64,000 nucleotides of DNA. It comes from Petrosia ficiformis. Taxonomy: Eukaryota; Porifera; Demospongiae; Haplosclerida; Petrosiidae. The position numbers and the translations under genes are program-made. Shown in pieces: positions 1 through 23,700 of the stretch (its first letter is position 1; every line of letters starts with the position of its first letter). The stretch covers positions 3,250,501 through 3,314,500 of the forward strand of contig OX345643.1 of NCBI GenBank assembly GCA_947044365.1, given 5' to 3'. The notes beneath the pieces are model-generated. The model saw only the letters and a program-made list of their open reading frames with translations. It searched no databases and was not told the DNA's origin.

Positions 1-413
1 TACTGGAGAAGATTCTTAATCCTTATGCATGGTGGCCATCACCCACCTCTAAAAGTAGGTGTCAATTGAGTGGTTTCTATGCGATGTAGAGAGCTTATCT
101 GTTCCCAAGAGACAAATAGACACAATCACTAGGACATTTAGTACAAGGTGGGATGTGTGGTTAATTATTTAATTAATTAACCACACACCACATGCACGTT
201 TTCAATGCCTTGAAAACCCAAAACCCAAATGGGGCTAATTAGGCCCACTCAAAAGAAACCTACAGAAAACACTGAACCCAACAATCATCACATATACATC
301 ATACAGAAAGTATAGATTAACCCTTGTGGGAAAAGAATAATAAGGATGGCCTGCACAAATAATACTTTAATAGTAGTGGTTCTGTGTCAGTTCTGCAGTC
401 TCACAAAACTTAC

Positions 414-10594
<10,181 letters not shown>

Positions 10595-10637
10595 TTTCTA
10601 CCGGACACAAATTAACGTTTTTATCCAGAAAGCGCAA

Positions 10638-10673
10638 CTCTCAGCTACCCACAATTCTGTGGGTAGCTGAGAG
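10638..10673. repeat. Perfect snap-back hairpin, 16-bp arms, 4-nt loop
   Basis: The arms 10638-10653 and 10658-10673 are exact reverse complements around ATTC. It lies about 45 bp upstream (minus sense) of the proposed gene C start codon, so it would fall in its 5' leader or promoter. Confidence 0.9.
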
Positions 10674-10679
10674 CCTGAG

Positions 10680-11735
10680 ACATTTGTCTTGCTGTAAACC
10701 AAATATCATGGGTCTAGCTGGTGTCAACATGCAGTGGGGTCCCTTTGTTTGCCCTAGTTGCTGTCAAAAGAGGGCGAACAACCAATTGAATTAGGCCTAC
10801 AAGCACTTGGAAACCTTTGAGTCTTATTAAGTAAGCTGCTAGAAGTAGTAGTCCATGTAAGAAAAAAAGTCAAGTTGGGGGTACAGAAAGTGAACAGTGG
10901 CCAAGATATCTGCAACAGAACCACCAGTGATGGAAATGGGAAGAATTGTGAAAAACCTGTTCAGTCCTCTAAGGGTATAATGTTAGTTGTGTTGTTATAC
11001 AAAACTCAAAGTATTTGATCACAATTGCTATTTGCTAATGGACCATTTTCTAATCCACAGTTACACAATAATATAGATTCAACTGACAGATGAACATATT
11101 GGCACTCAGCTAATGGAAATACTATTAGTTAATTTGTGATATTTCTTCAGTGGTACATGTAAATTTTTGCAATAAATAGCAAAACAAAAAGTACCTTTTC
11201 CCTGTGTTTCCCAAGTTGTGAGTGTTCAAAGCCTTCACCTACATGTACAGGTGGTCAAATACATATACAAAATATAAACATTTAGTCAAATACATATACT
11301 TTATGAGATTGCATTTCATTATGACTACTTCACATTTTCTTAAAATAAATTCATAACCATAATGAATGTCATGCTGTGCAGAACCCTTGCCACTGTGACC
11401 AATGTGAAAGTAGAATATATATGAATAATGATTATTGTTACAGATTTGAAGCATCCACAAGAAGTACTTAATGTCTTATTTACACGATAATTATTTATTC
11501 TAAATTCACATTCAGTTATGAGGGAGAATATTAGAAAGTCACGAAATCTAATAGTTTATCTGATAACCAACAAGAATCGGTATCATCAGCCCGTTGTGCC
11601 TCTCATAAACAGAAAAAGCCGAAAACCTATAACAAATCAATCTCAATTTCTGATTCTCACTCTCAGACTAGTCTCAGTAACTAAATGTATAACAATAAGA
11701 TTCCCACCAATGAATAGTTTTGTTGTTTGCTGTTT
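10680..11735. other. Intergenic region upstream of gene C
   Basis: No gene is supported. A short plus-strand ORF around 10729-10800 (starting MQWGPFVCPSC) has no splice partner I can see. Near 11355-11400 there is a fragment of the repeat family described at 11735-13670, with its typical end GTGCAGAACCC. Confidence 0.5.
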
Positions 11736-11786
11736 AATTAACCCTCACCTGCATAGGCAGAGCAGAGAGTTACAGGTGTTCTGACA

Positions 11787-11820
<34 letters not shown>

Positions 11821-13670
11821 ATGTGAACAAAATCTCGGGATAACAAATAACATTGGGACTTCGATCGACCTACCAACAGATGTGAAATTATACAAGGATC
11901 AATATAAACGACAGGCTTTTTCTAAAACCATTTGGTTATAAAGTTATGACAATTTTATTCATGATTAACTCATGATTGCCGTTTCACAACATTCAGAAGA
12001 ATTGTGGTAGCAAAAGAAACACCACTGATCTTGTTTAAAGACTATCACTGTTGAATCATAGCTTGGCAAATGAAGTATTGGACAGCATCAAGCTGGCTCT
12101 AAGCATTCCGTCAATTTCTAGCTCTACCTATTTCATGTGATTGAAGCCACAAAACTGTTTTATAAAGGATTTTAAGCACTGTGCTTCTTATACTAGGAAT
12201 TACAATGTATATAGAACTATTTACTCTTGCTATGACTGGAGTGTAAGTTGTAACACACATAAGTATAATAATTATAATCTCAGCATTATAATCATTAAGT
12301 ATTGTCTGTAATTAGCTTTCGAGTAGTTTCACTCTAGTAACTATGAGACATTAAAGTAACCAAAAGCCTTTGGAAAATTTCCTTCATCATCATTGTTATT
12401 TGTACACTTTGAGTCTATTGGTACCTCAAATAGAATTACCATTTTTAGTTTTGCATACACACATACACGCACGCATGCATGCATGCACACACATATATAT
12501 TTCAGCTAGAACAGCTATATATCAAAGGTCATTCACGTTCAGTTTGACCTCAGGGAAATTTTCATATAATTATCCTTCCCATTCATTTTTTGTGTACATC
12601 AAATTTCAATCCACTGCTTCATTATCGTTTTATAGGATAATCATTTATTATTAACCTTATGACATTAAACTATACACTATTTACATATAAAGTCCTCTTA
12701 TGTTAATTTTGAGGGCCAAATGAATGTGGACAGACTTCAGTTTCTACATAAGCTATAAGCAGCTGTCTTCTTGCTGGTCTCTAGAGCTCTAGAGCTCAAG
12801 TGCACATTCCATTATGCACAATGCCCATCAATTAACCAAGGGATGGCATGGCCCAGTAGGCCATCAAAATGAACCACACAAATTTTAAACAAAGACACTA
12901 CACAATACAGCACTTAATACATGCAGATTCATTATTGATATAACAACTGCTTCAGAGTGGTTAAACTACACTATGCTGGTCACAACCATAAAATGAATGC
13001 ACTCACAGTGCAGAACCCTCGCCACAAGTGTGATTGGGAAACAAGAAAGACTACCAACAAGAAAATAATCGCTGACTATATATACTTGACTGTAACAATG
13101 ATTTTACTGAGATTATAATTATTATACATAGTGTATATGCATGTGTGTGTGTTACAACTTACACTCCAGTCCTAGCTAAAGTACATAATTACTAGTATAA
13201 GAAGCACTGTGCTTTAAAATCCTTTATAGCTTTGTGCATGCATGAAATGAATAGGTAGAGCTAGAAATTGACAGTCATGGCAGAAAACTTAGAGCCACAT
13301 CGATGTTGTAGCAACCACTACTTCAACTGTACTTCATTTCAAGCTGTGATTCGACAGTGATAGCTTTCAAACAAGATGAGTTATGTTTCTATTTGCTCGT
13401 TTACTTCCAGAAGTCTTCTGAAAGTGGTGAAATGGCAATCACGAGTTGTAAACATTGACATAACTTTATAACCGAAAGGTTTTAGAAAAAGCCTGTCTTT
13501 TATTTTGATCTTTGTATAATTTCATGTCTTTTGGTAGCTTGATCAAAGTCCCAATGTTGTTAGTTGTCCAGAAATTTTGTTCATACACAGACAGACAGAC
13601 AGACTGACAGACAGACAGATAGACAGACAGAACACTAGATTACAGTAACGCATATGCGGACGAAGGTTAA
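11735..13670. repeat. Inverted pair of a dispersed repeat (family Y)
   Basis: Roughly 11735-12290 and 13090-13668 are imperfect reverse complements. Shared blocks include CATTGGGACTTCGATC / GATCAAAGTCCCAATG, TATAACTTTATGTC-type AT blocks, and CTTACACTCCAGTC. They bracket about 800 bp. The outer tips read TTAATTAACCCTC on the left and its counterpart GAAGGTTAATAAC on the right. A (TG)n tract at 11790-11819 and a CAGA tract at about 13587-13630 occupy equivalent positions in the two arms. No ORF inside looks real, so this is probably a non-autonomous DNA element pair. Confidence 0.75.
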
Positions 13671-13685
13671 TAACAAATCACAACT

Positions 13686-13733
13686 TACATTTGTCATTTC
13701 ATATACTAGAACTGCACTGGCAACAGGAACAAA
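13686..13733 (-). CDS. Isolated exon-like segment, 16 codons
   Basis: A strong acceptor (TTTTGTAATTCAG) and donor (AAT/GTAAGT) frame 48 nt that are open in a single frame and read PFVPVASAVLVYEMTN. It may belong to gene A or to a separate transcript. No phase partner was established, so this is a weak call. Confidence 0.3.
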
Positions 13734-14247
13734 TGGCTGAATTACAAAAGAAAGATAAATTACAGTACATGTAGTTCTTAGTTACAATTAAAGGGTAATT
13801 GCAATGAAAAAAACCTTTTTTTCTGCACATAAACTAAAAGTATAATACACATCTACCTTAGCTGTACTCCAATATTCCTTTGTATATCAGGAATTATGAG
13901 CTGGTAAATTTGCAGAATATTTATAGCAACGGCCATTTTGGTTTACTTACTTCATGTTTTGGGCACGACATCACAATGAGACAGGAAATAAGCACATGTG
14001 TAGAAAGAAAGTAGCAATGAAGATCTTAGCCGTTTGGCCAGTACTTAAAGAATAAATACATCATTGTCTGGATATGGTGACACAGCTGCACCCTACCAAC
14101 TACCATTAGTGTTCAAAACCATGACAAGATGCACACTTCTTCAGACCAGTAAAGAACACAATTAGAAAAAGGCTGCATAAAATCCATTGCTAAGATATAT
14201 ATGTGTTCTATATTATGTTTCAGAGGTCTAAGTGCAATAGAAACGTA

Positions 14248-14692
14248 TTATTCAAGAGCTACAGACCTGAGGGTGGTATTGCTTCCCAAGTTGGCAGTCA
14301 TGGATATAGATGAAATATGATATATTCTATTAAGAGATTCATTAGAAGTATGAGACATTTCAGAAATTGAATAGAAGAGATCAAATGTCATGAAATTAGC
14401 ATAACAAAAGTATCTGTAATTGCTTGACTGTGACATTAGCTCCTTAGTGGTGTTCAACAGCCCCAAACAGCAGAAACAGGCTCCAGAAATGCAAATTGCA
14501 AAGGGTGTGGGTAGCAAGAATTATAATTATTATATAATTATATTAACTAAACATTTACTTTTTAATTAATACCACATGATCATTAAGAGAAAATGACGGA
14601 TGGAGAAGATACAGCACCAAATGGTAAATGTATAAACAGCCCCATAAATTCTGATTTTCAACACCCTTGCTTTCAAATAAGCTACTACTATA

Positions 14693-14729
<37 letters not shown>

Positions 14730-17700
14730 GCTGTCACAATATGAATTTTTTCATTTCGAACATCCCTATTAGAATTTCTGTGATTTTTGCGATTCATTCC
14801 AATACGGTGATATGATCATAATTATGATAACACAGCTCTTAATAGTGTATATTTTGAACATGGTTTATTTAGCTCTAACAGCACGTGTATCACTTAGTAG
14901 TAGCCAAAGTCAAATTTATCTTCACAGTCTGAGATTTCAGAAACTATTTATCCAACTACCACCAATTCACAAGGCAATCTACCAGAATCCTTTATTGTTC
15001 CACCCTCATCTGCTGCTACACCCTACTTAACTCAATCCACACCTAACATTGTGCCCTTCATAACTCCAACCCACTCCTGCTATTGCATCCTCTCAGGCAA
15101 GATTTCTGACTACTGGACAGTTTTCTATGACTGTTAATACTAATACCACTTCTGGGAACATACAGTTTGCATCGCCATTGCAACCATTGTATCAATCTCC
15201 ACAAGGAATTTATCAAGAGCCTCAATTTTAGTCTCTTGTTGGTTGGCACAATAGTGAGTTTTGTCTCCATTATTCTGTTTATTAAATATACTTCTCACAA
15301 GTACTACTTCGTCATCATTTCGAGTCATGACATTTCAATGATTGATTATTGTACTTATTAAAATTATTAATAATTTAGTGGGTGTGTTCCTGAAACACCC
15401 TCTATTTATTTAAAAATTTCCAGTCCAGTGGTCCAATCCACTATTTACAGACTCCCCTCTTTATTTGAGGTTTATGGTTTTAATGCATGTGTGATGTTTG
15501 TTGCAGCCATCCAATCAGGTAGTCATGTGTGTATATAGTAAGGCTAATTAGGTAGTCATGTGGTGAAATGTTACCCAAGTCCAAATGGCAAAGTTTAAGT
15601 AGGTGCTGTGTTGTTGATTAGTGCATTAGATCACAAAGAATGACATCAAACAAGGAGTGGCTATTCCCATGTGAAGGTCAGGTGCACCATAGTCAACTGA
15701 GGTAGCATATGAGGAAGCTCTTGCCACTGCAAGTTCACTTTGCACTGAATTTTTGCAATCTCCGTTCAATCATTGAATTATATTATGTCCCAGATACCAG
15801 TGTTGGCATCATCTTCGACACTGTCTGATATATGCAAACTCACAGTCCCTGTGCTGCATAAATACCTTCATCAGTCTGGTCTAGCAAGCACAGGTACTAA
15901 AGAAAGTGAAAATACTTCAGGCATCACTAACAACTGTGACTACGTCTCCAAGCCAACTAAGGTCCAATGAGGAACCAGATGATGGAGATAGAGCCTTCAC
16001 TAGATTTGGGTCTAAACCCTCCTTATCCTATCACCGCTCTGCTAGGCAGCAGCACGACAAGGAAACGTCAGAAGCAAGATGGGTTACAAGTCCTCAAGGA
16101 AAACTTGTCATTCTTCCCATGCGTCTATGATGAGTTCACCCAATCATTCTGGAGACCGGGGTCAGCACTTTTGAGCAGACACTCAAGCAAGTGTTTGAGA
16201 TCCAGCAAGAGTTGAAGTAGATCTCCAACAAGCATTCACCACAGACATGCCAACCTCTCTTCCAGTTCTGAAGGCAGTTCAGATGGCAGCTCAACTACAC
16301 AATCAAATCATCGTTGACGTACACGAGCGATGTCTTCTAGCTCTAACCCACAGTCACTATGACCTATTCTAAGACTGAGATATCGCAAGAAACACAAACA
16401 GCAAAGACAGCACTCTTCAAACTCCTCTGAGTCTGATTCAGATGTAGATAGAGCATGGACCATTTGTGTCATATGCACCCCCTCCATCTCGACATTGTGT
16501 ACAGAGAAAGTACATAAAATTTGACCATCTTGTCCCTTCTGTAGATATGATACCTTTCCAGTCATGGCACCAGACACAGCACCAATGTCACAGGAAGGTC
16601 AGTGACCTTTAGTCATGGTTGCAAGTATAGAACATCTACGTACATGCTAGCTCGAATTCACACAGTTCTAAACACAGCTTTGGATCTTGCTAAATACCAG
16701 ACACTAATGTGTCATCTGATTTATCATACCCAGTCTCTGCATGTCTTCAATATGACAAACTCTTCCGCCATGCAGCAACCAGAGACTACTGGCATGAAAT
16801 GAACTTAAGGAAGTTATTTAATTATTTTATTTTTTTGGTGAACAATTTGGTTACACTGGACCTAGAAATGCACGCATCTCACCAAACTTACATTAAACAC
16901 TCCTAAATCCTGCAGCCACAGACAAGCAACTATATGAGGAGGTATCCAAACAAAGAATACTTGGCCCCTTCTCTAAACCACCAATCCAGTGTTCTGGAGT
17001 TTGTACCGTACCAAAGAAGGCAGTGACAAGTGGCGGGTTATTGTGCACTTTTCAGCACCTCATGGACAAAGTGTTAACGACTACATCAGCAAGGAGGAAT
17101 ACACCCTTCATTATTCCACTATTGATGATGCTATCAAGTTGTTATCATGCTTTGGCCCATTGGCACTCATGGCAAAATTGGACCTAAAATCAGAATATTA
17201 CAAGTAGTGAGATATGATTGGGAATTGCTTGAGTTTTGAAAGGTTCTGAATGATTGGGTAGTGTAATATCTATTGTTCTATGTTTGCTTTCACCAATCAA
17301 TAAATGTTATACAACTACCTTCATCAGTGGTATAACAATAATTACAAAAAAATTCTACTATTTATACTACATTAGACTGTACAAGATACTAAAGAACATG
17401 CATGAAGTCTTCAAAGGCTGATTCTTTAAGTGTAGCTCATGCAAGAAATTGGATAGTTGGAATTTTAAACAGTCCTGTAAGACACAATCCCAACTCAACT
17501 CCCCTGGAAACTAGAGCACTAAAAGAACTTCGATCGAGCACTGATATCACTGTCTTGCCATCTGACAAAGGACGTGCTACTGTAATCATGGATAGATTGA
17601 GATGATTATAACTCGAAACTCTCTGAAATGTTGAGTGACACCACCACTTACAAGAAACTGAACTATGACCCTTCGGCCATTTAAACCGCTCTGGTCAAAT

Positions 17701-20700
17701 CCCAGATCGATTATACCATCAGCTTAGGAGTTCGTCTGGATTGACTCTCAGAATTTATGGTCTACCAAAAATTCACAAGCAACATGTACCTCTTCGTCCC
17801 ATTGTCTCCTTTTACACATCTCCTACCTATCAGATACCAAAACATCTCCCCAGTCTCCTCTCTCTGCTGAGTTTATCATTAACCAAGAACTAGAGGATGA
17901 TGAAGTAATGATTTCTTCTGATGTGGTGTCTCTGTTTACAAGTGTACCTATTGATCTTGCTCTGAAGGTGGTTAGAGACCGATTAGAACATGATGAAACC
18001 CTACATGAACGCACATACCTGAACTCAAACATTATTTCTTTACTTGATTTGTGTTTGAATGCAACGTATCTGCAATTCCAATGTTGTCTACCAGCAAGTC
18101 CATGGAACAGCTGTGGGCTCTCCAGTGTCTGTCACAATCGCCAATCTATTGATGGAAGATATAGAACAAAGAGCTCATTCGACCTTCAGGACTCCTTTAC
18201 GGTTCTAGAAAAGATATGTTGATGATACTTGCACTGCTACCTAGCCCCGCATAATTGAAGAGTCATCTTAACAGTATCAAGCAATCAATCCAATTTACGT
18301 ATGAAATTGAACTGAACAATCAACTTCCATCCCTCGACATTCTCCTCAAAAGACAAGATGATTGTACCATATTGACCTCTGTTTTCAGGAAATCAACTCA
18401 CATGGATTGGTGTCTTCACTTTAACTCACACCATCCTCAGTCACACAAGCAATCTGTTTGTTGTCCATACATTGTTTTCTAGAGCTGAATCATTGTCCTC
18501 CTGTCCATCGTTAAAATCTATTGAAGAGCTCCGTGTATCCAAAGCAATTCAGAATAATGGTTATCCCCGAGAGATTCATTCCCTCTAGTTGATGTAAACA
18601 ATAGTGTTTTAGCTGAGCATGTACCACAGTAATCGATCGACATGCTTTCACACATCATCGATATACAATGGATTCTTGGCACATACAAAAAGAGGAAGAT
18701 GCTCTGAATAGAGAAAAAGGACTACTGCCTGGTGTCTACCTGACACTGCAATCCAGTCACAAGTTTGACACATAACCAAATGGGTGTGAAACAGAATAGT
18801 GTGTGTGACCTCTACAACATCATGCATGCTCCTTAGTATCTTGTACAGTCTAATGTAGTACAAGTAGTGAAATGTTTTTTGTAATTATCCACTGATGAAG
18901 GTAATATTGAAATGTTTGGTTATTATAAAAAACAATTATTGATTGGTGAAAGCAAACATAGAACAATGGAAATTGCTTGGGTTGTTTTGGAGAGGTAACT
19001 ATATACTACATTGACACCTACCTCCAATTTGGACTGCGGTCTACTCCCTTTTTGTTTAACCAATTTGCAGACGTACTACACTGGATTCTAGCCAACAACT
19101 ACAACCTTCATTTAATCCATTATTTTGATGACTACGTTATTGTCGGCCCCCACAAGGTCAAACCTGCCAAGTGGCAGTCTCTTATACCAATGCTGGATAT
19201 ATTCCCATGACAAGGTGGAAGGTCTGGACACTGCAATCACTTTCCTGAGCATCGAAATTGATTCAAAGTCACAAGAGCTCAGGCTACCAGCAGGAAACTT
19301 CACAAACTACTACAAGATATTAACAAGTGGAAAGAAAAAAGAAAGGCTAAAAAAAAAGAGCTATTATCTATCATTGGATCACTGTCATTCACCACAAATG
19401 TTGTTCCAGCGAAATGGTTATTCCTTCAACAAAATGAAAAGTCAATGTTTCTAAATACAACATGGACCTCAGTTGAGGACCTGCAGCTTTACATAGATGC
19501 ATCTGGGACTCCTGGCTATAGAGCCTTCTTCAAAGGTGCATCGCTTCATGCAAGCTGGCTACCACATCAGATATCTCGTTCCATTGAGTGGAAAGAACTG
19601 TTTGCTACTCTTGTGGCAGCTACAACATGGGCAAAGAAACTCAAAAACCTGTGAATAAAGTTCTTCTGTGAAAATCAAGCAATTGTTCACACATGGCAAA
19701 ACAAGCACCCAGCCATTTTAGATCTCTGCATAGATTGGTCTTTGAGGCAACCACCCACAATTTCTCAGTGGCAATGTCTTACTCAGGGTGTAATAATAAA
19801 ATAGCTAATGCTCTATCAAGAAACAAACTTACAGTATTTTGCACTCTCATTCCTCCATATGCAGAACCTCTTTCAACACAACTTCCTCCAGATTTAGATG
19901 ACATCTAAAATCTCAATTACAGAGCCTATGCCATCTCAAATTCCACATAGGCTACATACAAAGCTGGTATGAACAATTACATGGAATTCTGCATTTGAAA
20001 CCTCTTCCCTGCTCTAAAGATACAATTACATTGTTTGCTGCTCACCTCAGCTCTTACTTGTCACTCAAGACAATCAAAGTGTACATTACTACAGTTTCTC
20101 ATCAGCATCGAACCAATGGCTATAGACCCCCAACAGTGCACAACTCAGCCCTCAAACTGCCTTCAGAGGAATGAAGCAAAGATTGGTTGGCAAAACAAAT
20201 TTCATTCGTCATCCAATAACACCTCACATTCTAGCAAAGCTTGTCAACGCACTACATTCCCATGACCAGTTGATGATAAAAACAGCCTTCACATTCATGT
20301 GAAGGCTGTTTTTATCATCAACTAGGTGAACTAGCCTTTGCAGCATTCCTCAGAGGTAGTGAATTCACAACATCTGACACATTTCAACCAACTACCAATG
20401 CTACAATCGATGACATCACTGACGTGGATTAAATTTCACATCAAACACTTGAAAACAGATCAATTCCACAAAGGACAGGTTGTGAAGCTTTCAGCCACTG
20501 GTGACTCACTGTGCCCAGTGTCAGCAATGTACAACTACCTGCAGACATACAAGGCTCACAAGAAAGCACCACTATTTCATTTCAAAAACTGCCTACCTAT
20601 GTCATTGAAGGATCTACGACACATCCTATGATGGCTTCTTCACTAACTGAACTATCCATCCAAACAATTCAACACACACAGTGTTTGAATTATTGCAGCC

Positions 20701-23700
20701 ACTTCAGCAGCAGTCTCAGGAATGTCCACAAAAGAAATCAAACGACTAGGCTGCTGGAAAAGTCGTGCCTACCTTGACTGCTTTAGGACATGTTTTTGAA
20801 CCATATGTTGTGTATCACATGCAATGAGTAATTCAGTTTGCATATGCGTATACTCATCATCATTTATCAATACATACTCACTTGAAACCATTTGTGCTTA
20901 AAAGGGCTTGAAATGGACTTATCAAGCACTTTCACAATAAATGCTTAAGCACAAGCACAGCATTTCATGTAGCTTAAAAAAAAGGGCTTCAAGCACCGAG
21001 CACTCAAGTGCTTGTCCCATCTCTATATATATGTAATTATACATGTAATATATTGTACATAAGTAAACTCATCTTCAAATAATTGATTAGAGAGTAGACT
21101 ATAGATTTAACAGAAGTGATAATTTAAATCAATCGAAGCGATAATTGATTAAATAGCAGTAGACTAATCTACACTAGAGGGCATAAATGAATCTGGAGCA
21201 GACGGAACAGGAGTATACGAAAAAGGAAGTTACTATATTTTGCAAATTTGCCAGATAACTCCTGATTTACAAAAAATATTGGACAACAGCTTTAAATATA
21301 GGTACAAGTGTATTATACTCAGCAATTACATACATCTATCATGCAATTGCTTCACTTCATAACAACTAAATAAGTTCATACCTTCAAATGGTCTGTACTA
21401 CCAATAGCTTCATACAGAAAATATTGTAGACATGAAGTTGATAAAACCTGTGCCAACCAGCACTTATACAGGAGATGGCCTAAACATTTCTGTCAGGATG
21501 GAAATAACAATCATTTTTACCAGAAAAACTAAACATTTTAATAAGGTTGGAAAAATGGCTCATAGGTTTGTTTTGGCACACTACAATGTGTTTGCCACTC
21601 TAAAATGCACATTCACTACTAATTTGTACTTTACATACAACAGTTCTTACAAAATTATAATCATTAAAAATTTTATATTGGATATGTACCAACTCATTGT
21701 GATATCAAATTCAGGATATGGAAAAGAATGGAGAGGCACATCAGACAGAGAGATAGATAGACAGATATAGATAGATACTAGATAGATAGATAGATAGGTA
21801 GGTACATGTAGATAGATAGAGAAAGGAAAAAAATACTGAAAGGTACATGTAATGCATAAGCTGCCATTACTACTGTCAATAGTTTATAAGCAAAGAAAAA
21901 AGTAAATTTGCATGGTCACATGAATAGAAGCATCACCACAAGAAATTTGATTCTTAATTATTTAATAAATAAAAAGATAATTATATTGAGAAAAGTATCC
22001 CTGTAATTGCTTTGCAATGATTATGTATCGATCATTGCTGATGGTACTAGTGTGTAGACCTTTCTGTGTACTTGAAAACAGGCTGAAGAAGTAAGTGTAA
22101 CTGCAGTCTAAGTGCACAGAAATTGAAGTACTCCTTCAAGTTTGTAAATGACGACTTCCTCATGTCTGAAGCTCAACATCTTATTATACTTACTTGTTCC
22201 TGCATCATCTTTATACTGTTGCAGTTTTACATTCTTCCTGAGTCATCCTGCTGCCTGCAGCGCTAGTCTGTAGTTCAGGTGTGCATTGTTTATTGCAACT
22301 TCCTTTAACTACGTATACAAAACATACTCACACAAGTGACACAAATATATATTATATACAAAAACATATATATATATATTTGAACTCGTAGGAAAGCAAT
22401 TATAGGGATGGCACTATAAGCCATGAATATCATAGACTTTAAAGGCTCAATTTTGTAATTTTCTTTAGCTCTTTTTTACTCAATAAAATGCACTAAACTA
22501 CAGATATAGTACCTCATTAAAAATTTAATTTAAAATTATTTCTACATTATATTTATATCAGCAAAAGAATCAATAACCTAAACGTGTCTTACACCACAAA
22601 AAATTATGTACATGACTGGCTGGCACATAATCTATTTAAGACATAAATGCTGCTAAAATTTAAAATTATAAAACTAACTTGAAAATAAACAGGATATTTG
22701 TGGTATAATCCTGATTTAAGGATATCCCATAAAACAACAGACAACTGTTCCAAATACAGCAGTGGTGACAAAACCATATTGTGAGACTCTCCAAAAACAT
22801 TAAAAAGACATTCAACAAAGTGCTCATCACAACTATATTGTACATCTCTGTATCAACAATGAAAATGATTGTATATGAATAATACTGACAGCTTTATAGA
22901 CATATAAACATGTATTATCAATTATAATTGAATTCATCACAGCAATCTTTAGCTATTCATTAAGGTGTGGCATTAATGATATGTATTGGTAAACAGTTTT
23001 TTTCCCAGTTGAACCACATGCACGATCTTGCACAGCGTTTTATTTTAAAACTGGAAGTAGGCATGTGTGTGCGGAGAAAGCACAGAAAGGGGCGAGTTGG
23101 GGTTTTGCTATGGAACTTTTCTGACAATGAAAAGCATATATACCTTATATTTGTACCAAGTTAGGAGCAGATTAGTGATGGGTGACCTGAGATATAAATT
23201 ACATCACATGCTCTGATGTCAACATTGATGTGGCACACTCAAGTACTCTATCGCTGAAATGGTAAGTTGGACACAATGTATATTTTAACTGAGTATTCAT
23301 TATGTATTTATCTAAATAGAAAGCCAGCAAGTAAAAGCAATCAGTTACATGGGCTAAAAAGGCATCATTTATCGCTTCAGTTACAATATCACTACAATAT
23401 CACTTGTGAAATAATTTTCCTCAAGTTCACCAGCATCTTGGTATTCATTTACACTGCTGTTCTCATCAGTAATCTGAGCCTCACTTGTTTGATACTCAGT
23501 GCTTCTGCTGTCAACAAATCACTCAACAATAAAATGGTTTGAGATTTTTGCTCCAGATTTGTTTTGTGGTCTTTATAGGGCCTCCCACTGTGATGAATGT
23601 GATCAAGATGACAATAAATATCTACAGTTATTTGTGGTTGGAGAAGTTTTTCACACCTTCGTCCATCGCTCCATCTTCGATTGATCTGCTGCTATTCCAT

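Larger units (their letters stand above)
16930..19660 (+). pseudogene. DIRS reverse transcriptase / RNase H, split by an insertion
   Basis: The 5' part (about 16930-17210) reads DKWRVIVHFSAPHGQSVND and ALMAKLDLKS, the fingers/palm start typical of DIRS reverse transcriptases. After the insertion, 18970-19210 continues with FGLRSTPFLFNQFADVLHW and HYFDDYVIVG, which carries the catalytic YFDD box. RNase H follows at about 19470-19650 (LQLYIDASGTPGYRAFF, IEWKELFATLVA). Reading frames change several times and a stop follows LKSEYYK, so no intact polymerase can be made. The sequence on either side of the insertion joins naturally, which shows that the DIRS copy came first. Confidence 0.8.
14880..20830 (+). 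mobile_element. DIRS-like retrotransposon (tyrosine recombinase class), degenerate
   Basis: The order on the plus strand is a low-complexity gag-like region (about 14.9-16.6 kb, several frames; includes NTNTTSGNIQFASPLQPLYQ), reverse transcriptase, RNase H, then tyrosine recombinase. That order, and a recombinase ending in KEIKRLGCWKSRAYLDCF, identify the DIRS order. Many stops and frameshifts make it non-functional. It is split at 17.23-18.97 kb by a Penelope-like insertion. The inverted terminal repeats of DIRS elements were not located with confidence. If the terminal exon of gene A is correct, the element lies antisense in a gene A intron. Confidence 0.75.

Noticed and set aside
12470..12500. 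CACGCATGCATGCATGCAC tract as a regulatory site
   Set aside because: It is a simple alternating purine-pyrimidine run. Possible Z-DNA, but nothing links it to a gene.
16308..16577. 89-codon minus ORF
   Set aside because: It is the shadow of the degenerate serine-rich gag-like region of the DIRS element on the plus strand.
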